From Symbiodinium natans (lineage: Eukaryota > Sar > Dinophyceae > Suessiales > Symbiodiniaceae), in contig CAJNDS010000095.1 of assembly GCA_905221605.1 (NCBI GenBank), forward strand, positions 124,001-188,000: DNA of 64,000 nucleotides, in the 5' to 3' direction. Position 1 is the first letter of the stretch. Every line of letters starts with the position of its first letter. Position numbers and translations under genes: made by a program. The notes beneath the pieces were generated by a model. The model was not told the origin of the DNA. It made no database searches and saw only the letters and a list, made by a program, of their open reading frames with translations. Below are positions 54,771 through 64,000 of the stretch, piece by piece.

Positions 54771-55382
54771 CGCGGAGTGTACAACCAGAGTCCCCCGCCA
54801 AGCGGGGAGTAGTGCCCTCTTTTTGACAGAAAGGCTTCTGGTGCGAAGTATCCGGAGCTACTCCTGAACACGGATAGATCCCCGAAATCAGGTAGCTGTG
54901 GGGGGATGACTGGGGGGCATTCTTGAAGGGAAAGCTTCGGAAGCAGTGCTTTTGTAACGGAAAATCCATTCCAAAACGATCCAAAATGATAGCTGTTTTT
55001 ATCTGTTTCTGTCGAGTTTGCGCAGGGAACTGGAGAACCGCGACCAGTCGATGGCAAAGAACTGGCGGCCTCTTTTGCATGTGCGGTGAACGCTTTCGTG
55101 CAACACTACTGGACGTGTCGCAAGGATTATGAGGTCACGATAGACAGACAAGTAGAAGGATCCGGGCACCTGGCACTGGAGGATTCACGTGCTTGAGACC
55201 AAAAACTGCTGGCGGTTCTGTTGCGAAGCGAAACAAGCATAGTCCTGGCCAGGAGATGATGCCTCAATGGCATGATGATCTGGTGGATCACTTCAGTGTT
55301 GGCGTGGATCCCGAGGTCGGGACGTGGAATTAAAACCCAGCTGTGGAGTTTTACATGTTTTACTTCTTGCCGTTTTGCTCAG

Positions 55383-56243
55383 GCCACGATCAAGATGTAC
55401 ACCAGCGGGACCATGGTGGCTGTTCGCAGAGTTTTTCGTGCCTGTGCGATGGAAGCAGATGGACACACTGTTTATCCACATGATGTTGCACCACCCGAAG
55501 GGTTCAAGCTTGGGCAGGTTGGACGGCCTACGGCTATTGCATCCACTGACGAGGAAAGCAATTCCAAGCAAGTCCTCTTTCGACCTTTCCAGTTCCCAGA
55601 GGATATCCCCGGATTGGATTATCATGATTTCATAAACACAAACTTTTCTGAATGGACGGGCAAGCGGCCCATCCATTTTTTCGAGCGCAAACCTTTCCAC
55701 AGAGCTTTGAACTGTGCAATCTGCCAAGATGCTCCAAATGTCCTGAAAGCCGTCATGCCAATCATCATGGACATGAACTACTTCATCAACTCTGTGCGTC
55801 ATGAGGGTGGGGTTTTCTACAGCGGTGTCGGCATTGGCGAGTCCAGTCGTTTGGTCAGAGAAGGTGCGAAGTTGCGCATGCCGCGATTTCTCTCTACTAC
55901 AACAGAGCTGAAGTTTGCAAAGTCGCGCTTGACTGACAAGGTCGGTCCAGCCTTGTTGGTCGTGCGAGTTCCCCAGGGCTTCTGGGGCGCGCGTGACATT
56001 TCAGCTTTTTCTTCTTGTCCAGAAGAGAATGAAACCATGTTTTGTGCTTACGCTTTGTTTGCGGTGGAGCGTGTCTCATCCATAAGGATGATGGGACAGC
56101 AAGTAACCCGCATTGACCTCAAAGCTTTAGACAAGTATGAGGGCATAAATTACGATGATGCCATGTACCCACCTTTTCACCATGCTCACATCGATCTAGC
56201 GGAGATCGAAGCACAGGGCAGTTATGTACGGCAAAACTCATAA
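55383..56243 (+). CDS. ADP-ribosyltransferase-fold protein, degenerate first motif
   Basis: The open frame starts at an ATG at 55272, but a strong acceptor (TTACTTCTTGCCGTTTTGCTCAG) ends at 55382 and I take the exon from there; the frame is unchanged. Numbering from the 55272 ATG, the C-terminal half has the arginine-specific ART layout: GGVFYSGVGIG (180-189, motif 1, normally Y-R-G), PRFLSTTTELKFAKSRL (204-220, the S-T-S-like motif 2 with Ser208), a strand ALLVVRVP, then CPEENETMF (249-257) with the E-x-E pair Glu252 and Glu254. Motif 2 and E-x-E are intact, but the motif-1 Arg is Ser184 (AGC, one base from CGC). The domain could transfer ADP-ribose from NAD to protein, or be inactive if Arg is essential. 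The N-terminal half is unrecognised. Upstream exons are likely; a TAA stop ends the gene. Confidence 0.72.
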   Translation, partial: ATIKMYTSGTMVAVRRVFRACAMEADGHTVYPHDVAPPEGFKLGQVGRPTAIASTDEESNSKQVLFRPFQFPEDIPGLDYHDFINTNFSEWTGKRPIHFFERKPFHRALNCAICQDAPNVLKAVMPIIMDMNYFINSVRHEGGVFYSGVGIGESSRLVREGAKLRMPRFLSTTTELKFAKSRLTDKVGPALLVVRVPQGFWGARDISAFSSCPEENETMFCAYALFAVERVSSIRMMGQQVTRIDLKALDKYEGINYDDAMYPPFHHAHIDLAEIEAQGSYVRQNS

Positions 56244-56990
56244 GGGAGATGAGTTTTGCGAGCCGGCGAGGTGTATCCAAAAGAGGTTGGCTCTTTGGCC
56301 TTATGGAGCTGAACATGCCTAGCAGACAGGCTTGTGTACCAATATGTATCTACTGCGGCAGGCATTCTCACGGATTTCGTCCGCCTGATCCGATGGCCTC
56401 TTGAGCGAAGCGTTGGCTGCTGTGCCCCTTGTCAGTCAAGACAAAGTGTCTTGATAGGCTTAAAAGAAGCCAACATCGCCTTTACTTGCGTTTGCCGTTT
56501 GTTTCGGACCATGTGGAAAGGACCATGTGGAAAGGACCTTGTGAGCTACAAGCTAAGAAAGTGATGTAGACTTGGAGCAAACAAGGTCACCGTCTCCTGC
56601 GTGCTGTGCATCATTGCGGCAGATTCATGCGCGTACTTCGGAGGTGCAAGACTGAGATGCAATTCCTTTCGTCAGCTTCTGTGTTGCCCTCACTGCATCC
56701 GAGTCTTTGCGGCCGAGGCAAACACTTTGGAAAGCGGCCACTCATCGTGGTCAGCCCGAACAAAACACAAGAGGCGACAAGTTTGCACCATGCAAGTAGT
56801 AGCAGTAGTCGTCCTGTGCTTTTGTAGTATTGTAGTAGCCGTCAAAGGTCGTCATCGTAGTGGCAGCAGGGTAGGGGTGGTGGTTGCGGTGGTCGTAGTA
56901 GGGCAGTAGGAGAGGGAGGCGGCGAAAAGGCAGGACAGTTGGTGGCGATACTGGGGTTCTCCTTCTGCAGGTTCATTTCGGATCATTTGT
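56244..56990. other. No recognisable gene; short repeats
   Basis: Contains GGACCATGTGGAAA repeated near 56506-56540 and a GTAG/CGTAGT-rich stretch near 56790-56910. The frames over it are repeat products. Confidence 0.55.
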
Positions 56991-57010
56991 GTGTGTTTGT
57001 GTGATTGCAG

Positions 57011-57896
57011 CCAAATGCCGCCAACGTATGCTGCGGATATCTGTGGAAGCTGGAGGCCGCCAGATGGTTTACAGACCCCTATTTACGTGAACCAGGCAGT
57101 GTCACAATCCACAGGCTCTAGATACCTGGAAAAGGGGGCTGTGACTTATCAAATCAAGGACGTCGTCAAAGATGTGGAAGCCTTCAGGCAGATCTTCTTA
57201 AGTCACCTCCAGGTTGTCACCACCTTTCTCTGGCAGGTCGACGAAGATTTGCCAACGGTCGCCAAAACGATCCAGAAGCTCTTCCTCGGATTTGTGCACT
57301 CGGTGCAGATGGTGAATCTGAAGCTTTCAGTACTGGCTTGCATTACTCTGGAGAAGCTTCCTAGGCTGCTTAAGGCTGCAGGAGGTCAAATTGGCACTGA
57401 GATATCTTCCATAACCGAGATTCGCAATAGCATGGCTGCGATGCGCAAGGACACACGGGCAATTCGCACAGATTACCTTGATCTGCTCGGGCAGATACGG
57501 TATTTGGGGAGCTGCGTGAAAGTCACCAGGGATGAGATGGTCATAAGCTCTATGTCAGAACCTGTTGAGCACGAGCATGGAAGCTTGGAGTGCATTTCGC
57601 CAAAGACAGACCTGCAAAAGTTGGAGCTTACACTCGCACATCTGGACAGCATGCGCCAGATTGTGAAAAGGCGTCCTGACTTCACTGATTTCACTGATTT
57701 CTGGTGCAGGTTGCAGCATGCAGAGTTACACCTCCAGAAGCTGGAGAAAGAGGCCAAGATGCTCTGCATCCCAAGTGCTGAGGAGCAAATGGAGCAAAAG
57801 CACGGAGGTAAAACCTCTGTGACAAGCTTTTGCAAGCACGTGCGGTCATTTTGTGGTTCGTACTGTGGAGTGCGACCGTGGGGCAGCCACTTTTAG
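57011..57896 (+). CDS. Helical protein of unknown function
   Basis: A long frame after an acceptor-like TTGTGTGATTGCAG; the first ATG inside is at 57015 (MPPTYAADICGSWRPP). The product is about 294 residues and nearly all helical: VVKDVEAFRQIFLSHLQVV, then IQKLFLGFVHSVQMVNLKLS, LACITLEKLPRLLKAAGG, ITEIRNSMAAMRKDTRAI, LQKLELTLAHLDSMRQIVKR and ELHLQKLEKEAKM. The region before Gly-Gly is hydrophobic enough to be buried or membrane-associated; the later part looks like coiled coil. The end is Cys/Gly-rich (SFCGSYCG). A small in-frame duplication gives DFTDFTDF. No family recognised. It lies 770 bases after the ART gene on the same strand; a functional link is speculation. Confidence 0.6.
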
Positions 57897-60107
57897 GCTC
57901 AGATTCCCATTTTCAATTGTCCACACCTGCTGAAGAAGTGGGCTTTGTCTGGACATCGTTTCTGCCCGGTTGAGACTGCAATGGCAAATGTATATATCTA
58001 TATAGACATAAAGATTCGTAAATCAAGATCATGATATCCACCAGATGTAAGCACTGTTTTTGCTTGCTTGTTTGCTCGTTGTGTTATGTCTCCTAGGCAC
58101 TTGCTTCGAGAAATGCACAGGACTTTTTATCAGGCGATTTTTAAAACAATTTGTGAAACGTTGTTTTCGTCGCTGAGCCTCATGCCTGCTACCAGTCCAC
58201 AAAAATTGTGGAATGTTTCAGAGGATCTTTTCGCTCAGCAAGAAAAGACCCATAGTCCACAAAACATGTGGATATCATACCGCCCGTGGAGGCGTCAAAC
58301 AGCTGATGACTGCAGTTGTGATAGCAACAGCGGCAGTGGCGCTGAATTCGACATTGCGTTTGCTTTCAGCATCTTTCGGCTATTGAAGCGTGACGATTCA
58401 AAGGATCTATCAAGTCCTGCGACGAATGTTTTGGGTGCGTGCTGCATTTTGTTTGGCAGGGTGCATACTGCGGCCTGATTGGTTCCATTCTTATGGCGCT
58501 CCTTTGTGACCAGGCATGGGTGATTCAGACACAGCAGAACACATTGAATCTTTGAGTGCAGGCTTGGGGCTTCCCGTCCGATCCATTCATTTCCGGGTGC
58601 TTGCCCAAGCTACGAGGCAACGTAAAGCAACGGTTGGATGACAGAAGCTCTTTGCTCAGATTGGTCGGTGCGCTAATCTTCGGTGCGAGCCTTTTGGGGG
58701 ACTTGGTCGTCTCTGTGCTCTGACAGCACTTGGAGTCTTTTGGAAGGGGAAGGGATGCTGTGGTTTTGGTGTGCTTGTGCGGCCCTCTGGCCGAGGCCAT
58801 GAAAAGAGATGCTCAAGTGAAGGACACGCTCAAATACCACCAGCATCCAAGCTGTCTCTCACCTTGAGAGGACACCGGATCGCTCATTCCCGGGCATGGT
58901 GGCATTTTGGATCGCTTTGATTCCTACTTCTTTGCCGCCCCCATAGCATACTTCTGCTGGTGACCCGGGTGAGTCTCTTTCGAGGGCGAACGACAGATGT
59001 TGAGCATCTTTGTAGCCCTCTGTGCGACCTTACAACCTAAGGGCACTCTAAGTAGGCTGACTTCTGACTTGTCGTCGCCTTATGCAAAGCCATCGCATTT
59101 CTCCACTTGCAGCCGGGCTTCTATTGGGCATTGGGACGTGTCTGAAGGACTTTGCCATTGAACCTTGAATTCTGACGCGTAGTGGTTCTCTGCTTGCTGT
59201 CTTGGATGGAGTGCCATATAGGACATATAGGACAAGGAGTGAATGTCTGAGATCTATGATTGCATCCTGCGCCCGATGGACCCATGCGCTTGATGAACCC
59301 CTGTGTGCTTCAAAGGCATAACCATAGCAGCTGCCAGGCTGCCGTGTTGAAGCAAGAAGATGCGCGCTGTACTTGCGATATTCTGGTGTTGTCGTTGTTT
59401 TTGTGCACATTTGCACATGTGCACGTACTCTAATGCAGTTCACACTATGCACTTAGTGCACAAGTGGGCCTCGGGGGGCGGTGCCAAGCATCAAGCTGCA
59501 CCCAATCAAGCGCGCAGCAGAGAGAGCAAACGTGGGAAAAGAACAAACAAAGAAGGTGGTAATTTGCCGCTTCGCTGAGGCGATGGCAGGGTTACACTCC
59601 AATAAGTTCCAGTGGATGGTCTTTTTCCCCTGCTAGTACTAGTGCTGCTGGTGCATTTCTTCATCTTGTGTGTTTTCGGGGCATTGCCACAACTTGCTAC
59701 TTCAACCCGACTTGAGGTGCAGATGTGCAATCTCAGTGCTGTTTTGCAGCGAGGTACGCTTACTTGAAGTACCACTCCCGCTTGCCACCTTCTCTGATTC
59801 GCTTTAAGCCGTAGATGCCACATGTTTGCACATAGTTAGATGTGCATTCTGAACATTGTAACTGCTGTTTTGTCAGCTTCGACAGAGCATCAGAGCTCGT
59901 GTTTCGTCATGTTTCATCTGTTCCGGTTTTGACAGTGGCCAATGTGCTCTGTCGCATTGCTTTGCGGAGAGGGGCTGCCGTTGCAATTCAACTAGGCATG
60001 TCTCGCCATACTTTGACAATACTTGCGCTCTTGCTTGTTTTTTGACATGGTTGAGTCAGGGACATCAGAGATGCATCTCATACAACTCATACTAGGTGTG
60101 CGTGCAG
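57897..60107. other. No confidently recognised gene
   Basis: Frames of 134-136 codons exist (58068-58478 plus; 59048-59452 minus) without motifs. A plus-strand stretch at about 59877-60045 reads FDRASELVFRHVSSVPVLTV then VLCRIALRRGAAVAIQLGMS after TTTTGTCAG and may be an exon. AT repeats occur near 57990-58010. Confidence 0.4.
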
Positions 60108-60191
60108 GAATTTGGCTTGCTTGCGCTGAAGCACAACATCAAGATCCATCAAGCGGGGTGGAATCCAACAGACACCGACTGGAGTTCAAAG
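60108..60191 (+). CDS. Candidate short exon
   Basis: A 28-codon phase-0 exon between GTGCGTGCAG and GTGTGG. It reads EFGLLALKHNIKIHQAGW then NPTDTDWSSK, clearly protein-like, while the frame beyond the donor is not. Connecting exons not identified. Confidence 0.35.
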
Positions 60192-61122
60192 GTGTGGCTC
60201 CAAGCAATCAGAACTCCGTACTGTAGCTTTGTTCATCTCTGTCCAAGCTTCATCGGGCTGCGGGCTGCGGCTGCTGTGGGGCCTTATGAGGTGCTCTCGC
60301 ACGGCAGAGTTTCTCAGCACATTTTTTTTTCTCACTTTTACTTGCAGCGACCCGCACAGATCCGATCAGGCTGCAGTTTCGCAGTGCTGTGGACGAGAGA
60401 GGTCAGCTGCGAAGCGAGGTTCAGGCCGGCTGTAGCGTGCAAGTCACCAGTCGAACTGTGTCGGACCTGGACAAATAGAGCTGGATTCCAAAGGCTTCTT
60501 TGCTTGATCTGGTTCGCAACACAACTCATGTGACATATTATGCCAAATTTTGTGTCATATTGTGCCATGCTGGACGGCGGGACGACGCCGAGGCCCTACA
60601 GTCCGAGCGTGATGGACTGGCCATGAAGGCCAGGCGTGCTCTGAAAGCACAAGGTCTCCGCTCTGCCAGTGCTCCAGCGCTACAGCATCGTCCCTGAAAT
60701 ATCTTGGTGTTCCGCTGAGGCACTCCTCCACTTCTAGCCACGTTGTTGTAGGTCAAGCTCTCAAGCGAGAGTACCAACAGCCATTTAGTTTTCATCCAGC
60801 CTTCTTTGCACCGAATTGACCGTGCAGCTTCAAGTTCATGATCAACTGCTGTCGGAAGTTTCCCGACAAAGCCCGAAAGTTGCCGACGTCCACGGGAAGC
60901 GGCCGAGTAACGTCAGAGAATGTTGCAGAAAGTTGCAGAATGTTGCAGCGAAAGACATTGGGCAGCGCACCCCAAAGCTCGCACTTGGGATCCGAGCACA
61001 GAGAGGGGAGCGCGAGCCCAGTGCCCGGCGCAGTCAGTCAGAGGCAGTCGCACCCTCTCCTGCTCCTGCAGATACACGTCGATAAAACTGTGTTGCTGCG
61101 AAGGCATTCATTGTGAGTTCAG

Positions 61123-61327
61123 TGCCGAGAGATGTGCGAGTTTGGCAGTGTGCCTGCTCCAAATACATCGAGACGACAGCTTTAGAATTGTGATCCCATG
61201 TCTTCTTCGTCTTCTACAGCAGTATTTGGCAAGAGAACAAGGCCAAGAGGTGATAATAACAACAGTGAGAGAACCATCCACAGTCAAAGAATATGCGGAA
61301 TGGCACATGTGCTGCACTCGAATTGCT
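61123..61327 (+). CDS. Candidate exon
   Basis: From a GTTCAG acceptor to a GTGAGC donor. It reads AERCASLAVCLLQIHRDDSF, then RIVIPCLLRLLQQYLAREQG, EVIITTVREPSTVKEYAEW and HMCCTRIA. Strand and helix alternate and it has no low complexity. It could belong to the same gene as the exon at 60.1 kb, but the phases do not join directly. No family recognised. Confidence 0.38.
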
Positions 61328-61784
61328 GTGAGCTTCTCGGCGTCATGTCATCATCGCACAGGCTCTAGGGTGAGAGCGGCTGCGGCCTCATTGCCAAGTG
61401 CGAGCTGCTCGGCCTTCGGGCACACGCTCGCACGATGTCGCACGTTGTCGCACGAGAATGGAAGAAGCCCTTGTCTCCGAACGTCTCCGAGGAACTGTCT
61501 GAACACAAATGCGCGCATACTTGATGTCAACGCGTCTTGCTGTGTACTGCTTAACATTGGGAAATAAGTGCCTGGAGAAGGTAGAGCGTCTCGAGCTCGA
61601 GCGTGCGCAGTCTGGCTCGGCCTGAAGCCAAGAAGAGCTGATTTTGTCAAGCTGATGTCAAGTTGATTTCGGATACCGCGCGTCTGCAAGCCGGAAGGGT
61701 CCAATTCTTCTAACCTCGTTTCAAAGCCCAGGTACAAGCTTCGAGCAAGCAGGCCTGAGATGCCCTTCGACTGATCCATTGGGC

Positions 61785-61929
61785 AAGAAGATGCAAGAAG
61801 CCTGCAGAGATATGCAGAGATGTCGAAAAGAGTCGAAAGAGTGCAGAAGCTGCTTAGATCATGAGAGCAGGAGCTCGAGTCCAAAGTGCAGTCCTTGCTC
61901 CAAGAGATCCAGGCTTGCGAGATGCTGTG
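61785..61929 (+). pseudogene. Coiled-coil segment with in-frame TGA
   Basis: One frame reads IGQEDARSLQRYAEMSKRVE then RVQKLLRS, meets TGA, and continues EQELESKVQSLLQEIQACEM in the same frame. The heptad character continues through the stop. It is either a decayed exon, a recent nonsense change, a sequencing error, or chance. No family recognised. Confidence 0.3.
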
Positions 61930-62751
61930 ATTGCTGTCGTGAATGTTCTATTGCTGCGGTACGTGTTACGAAGATCTTTGAAGTGCAGGCTTGCCGGACA
62001 GAAGCTTCGGTAGCAAAGGATGAGGTGCCGCGAGCAGTTAACCGGAGGGCACAAGGAAGTGAAAGGCTCATGTTTTCGGATTTTGGATGGTCGGTCTTGT
62101 GCCATGCTTTTCGTCATCCAGCTCGTTTTTTCCTTTGGCGGCAGGTGTTGCTCTATGCAGTCAACTCAAGTTTAAGGTATCTTGTCGCACAAATCAGTTT
62201 CCTGGCCTGCAAGTCGTAGCCACACACCAGTCAGTCGCACAGACGACGACGGGTGCTTGTGTCTATCCGCGTACGCCTTGAAACATCGCTCAGTTTCGGT
62301 CAACCTAAGCAAGTGTCCCAGTGACATGAACACATGGGAGATTGGGTTTGCAAGCTATCTTCGGATATGGGATAAGGACTATGTGTATTGGGATGACAGT
62401 GACGGATATTTTGAAGCATTTTGAAGCTACTCAACTCTTGAAGGCAACGTCTTTGCTGATGCACAATCTTTCACGAAGCTGGCATGTTTGGAAGAGAAAC
62501 ATGTGGGTTGCAGGTTGTGTAGGGACGTCATCAGAGTTTGATGTTATCTTGAAGGTGCAGCGTCTGAGCAATGCGCTCGATACCGCGAATTCCGTGTGCA
62601 AGAATGCTGAGGACATGCCGCTAGGGACACATGTGCTTTTGCATGTGTTTGCATCACTTTTGACTCTTTGGTGCGTCTGGGGCAAGGCCCGTGCTGCGGC
62701 GGCGGAAGAGTTGAGGACGGAGGCAGGAACACCATTACGTTATCACTGTCG

Positions 62752-62890
62752 GGTGCAAATTCAGGAGAGAGAGCGAGAGAGAGCACGGTGAAGTCGCTCC
62801 ACACTTTTGGGGCGCGCGTGTCGCGCGAGGGCCTGGAGCCCTCATGCTCCCAAGAAAGAACGAACGAAAGAAAGAGAGAGAGAGAGAAGC
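62752..62890. repeat. GA-rich short repeats
   Basis: Two purine-rich tracts (GAGAGAGAGCGAGAGAGAGC and AAAGAAAGAGAGAGAGAGAG) separated by about 80 bases of mixed, GC-rich sequence. Confidence 0.85.
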
Positions 62891-64000
62891 GTATTCCCGT
62901 GTGGGGACCAAGACTTCCAGACCATGCTGAATACAGCCCAAACAATGGATCCGGAAACGATTCAACCGTGAGGGAGATCCGGAAGCGACTCAACCGCGCG
63001 GGCCGCCGAGTGTAGCACTAGGTGGGGCAACTAGCCCGCCAACGTCAAAGGAAACCTAGCAAGGGGACCCTGTTTCACACGAGACACGCGGAGCAGCGGG
63101 CCGTCGTCCTTCCGCAATGAAAACCTCTTCGCTTGCCCTTCGTAAGCGGGACTGGCCGTGCAATGTTTTTCCAAGAGATGAGATCTGGCCCGAATTGTCC
63201 AACGCTGCAACTTCCAGGGAACCGACTTAATGATTCTGAAGGTGGCAGGCGGACCGTGACAACAGTGACAATGCTGCTCTGTGGCTTCAAGCCCTCTGCA
63301 GTGTGATCACGGTCGAGAGTGATTAGGAGGAGGCAGGCTGAGAAAGCCTTGGGTTCTGCACAGATTCGCACAGCTGACCCTTGAAGTTTTCAGAGCTGAG
63401 CAGCAGCAGATCAGGGGAGGCCGCGAACCCATTCAGAGATCCTTCATCCTTGCGTCTCTCTGTCGACATGACATTCATCGCGCCCCCCCACCCCTTCTGG
63501 GGGGAAATAGGCCGCGTGACTGTCAATGACAGTGCATTTGATGGCGTGGATTCCTTTCGAATCTTCTGTTCTCTTGCGGGGATGCATAGGGAAGGCGGCG
63601 CCTGGCGCACTCGAGAGCAGATCTAACTAAAGCAGCAAGATCGGCACGCAGGATTTTGTCTTCAACTTTTCCTACATATCAGAGTTTTTCGCAAAACTTT
63701 CTTCGCAACCTTTTCCCATACCTTCCCTCTTAGATTTAATGGGAACCAAGCCTAGAGATTGGGGACGGACAATGACGGACAGCCAGACGAGAGACGAGAG
63801 ACTTTGCAGAACGCCAGGCCGTGGCTCAGCATCGATCGGCTGATGGCAACGTGCGCGTTGAGACTCTGAGACTGCCAAGCAAGATCAAGCATGATCAAGC
63901 AGAAGTAGAATCAAGTAGAATATCTGTAGAATCGTAGAAGACATGGGACTGGTCATTTCTTGCATGAAGGTACAGCGGCTCACGGCAGAAATTCAGGCAG
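62891..64000. other. No recognisable gene
   Basis: Frames below 100 codons, none with motifs. Short repeats such as GACGAGAGACGAGAG and AGTAGAATCAAGTAGAAT lie near 63780-63940. Confidence 0.55.

Overview
The window looks like nuclear DNA of a photosynthetic dinoflagellate, probably Symbiodiniaceae/Suessiales-like; no species can be named. The evidence is a tandem array of three intronless genes whose product carries a peridinin-dinoflagellate plastid-targeting leader (signal peptide, then an FVP motif, then a second thylakoid-type hydrophobic segment), TTTAGGG-type interstitial telomere repeats, exon pairs joined across GT-AG and apparently GC-AG introns, very low gene density, and repeats nested at several scales. 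Most genes are split into short exons, so long open frames are the exception and many entries are single exons whose flanks I could not join.

Layout. 0-4.5 kb: a polypyrimidine microsatellite, a 29-bp minisatellite and CTTAAG-rich repeat DNA. 4.6-8.6 kb: a run of exon-like frames on the minus strand, one with a Rossmann/C5-methyltransferase-like motif. 8.6-9.4 kb: non-coding DNA rich in TTCTTAGAA palindromes, then a 100-N gap. 9.54-27.20 kb: a macrosatellite of ~7.5 kb units (two full, one truncated, almost identical). Each full unit carries a two-exon DD35D (DDE_1, Tigger/pogo-like) transposase, a strong hairpin, a ~132-bp satellite and an internal 654-bp duplication. 27.2-35.8 kb: AT-rich duplicated DNA, with a tandem ~2.55-kb duplication holding GAT microsatellites and TGACTCA-like arrays, and a forward/inverted ~240-bp repeat cluster. 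35.8-45 kb: sparse, with a decayed minus-strand Gag-like element and an interstitial telomere tract.

The gene-bearing part is 45.5-62 kb. It holds three near-identical plastid-protein genes (45.5-47.9), a phase-consistent three-exon gene for a Cys-rich, possibly membrane-anchored protein (48.2-49.0), a BMT5/DUF2431-like rRNA methyltransferase split by a ~2-kb intron (49.3-52.0), a short putative secreted protein (53.0), minus-strand exons (53.5 and 54.3-54.8), an ADP-ribosyltransferase-fold protein lacking the usual first-motif arginine (55.3-56.2), an all-helical protein of unknown role (57.0-57.9) and isolated exon candidates (60-62). I see no operon-like functional link between neighbours. 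The clearest organisational themes are tandem gene amplification and homogenised repeats.
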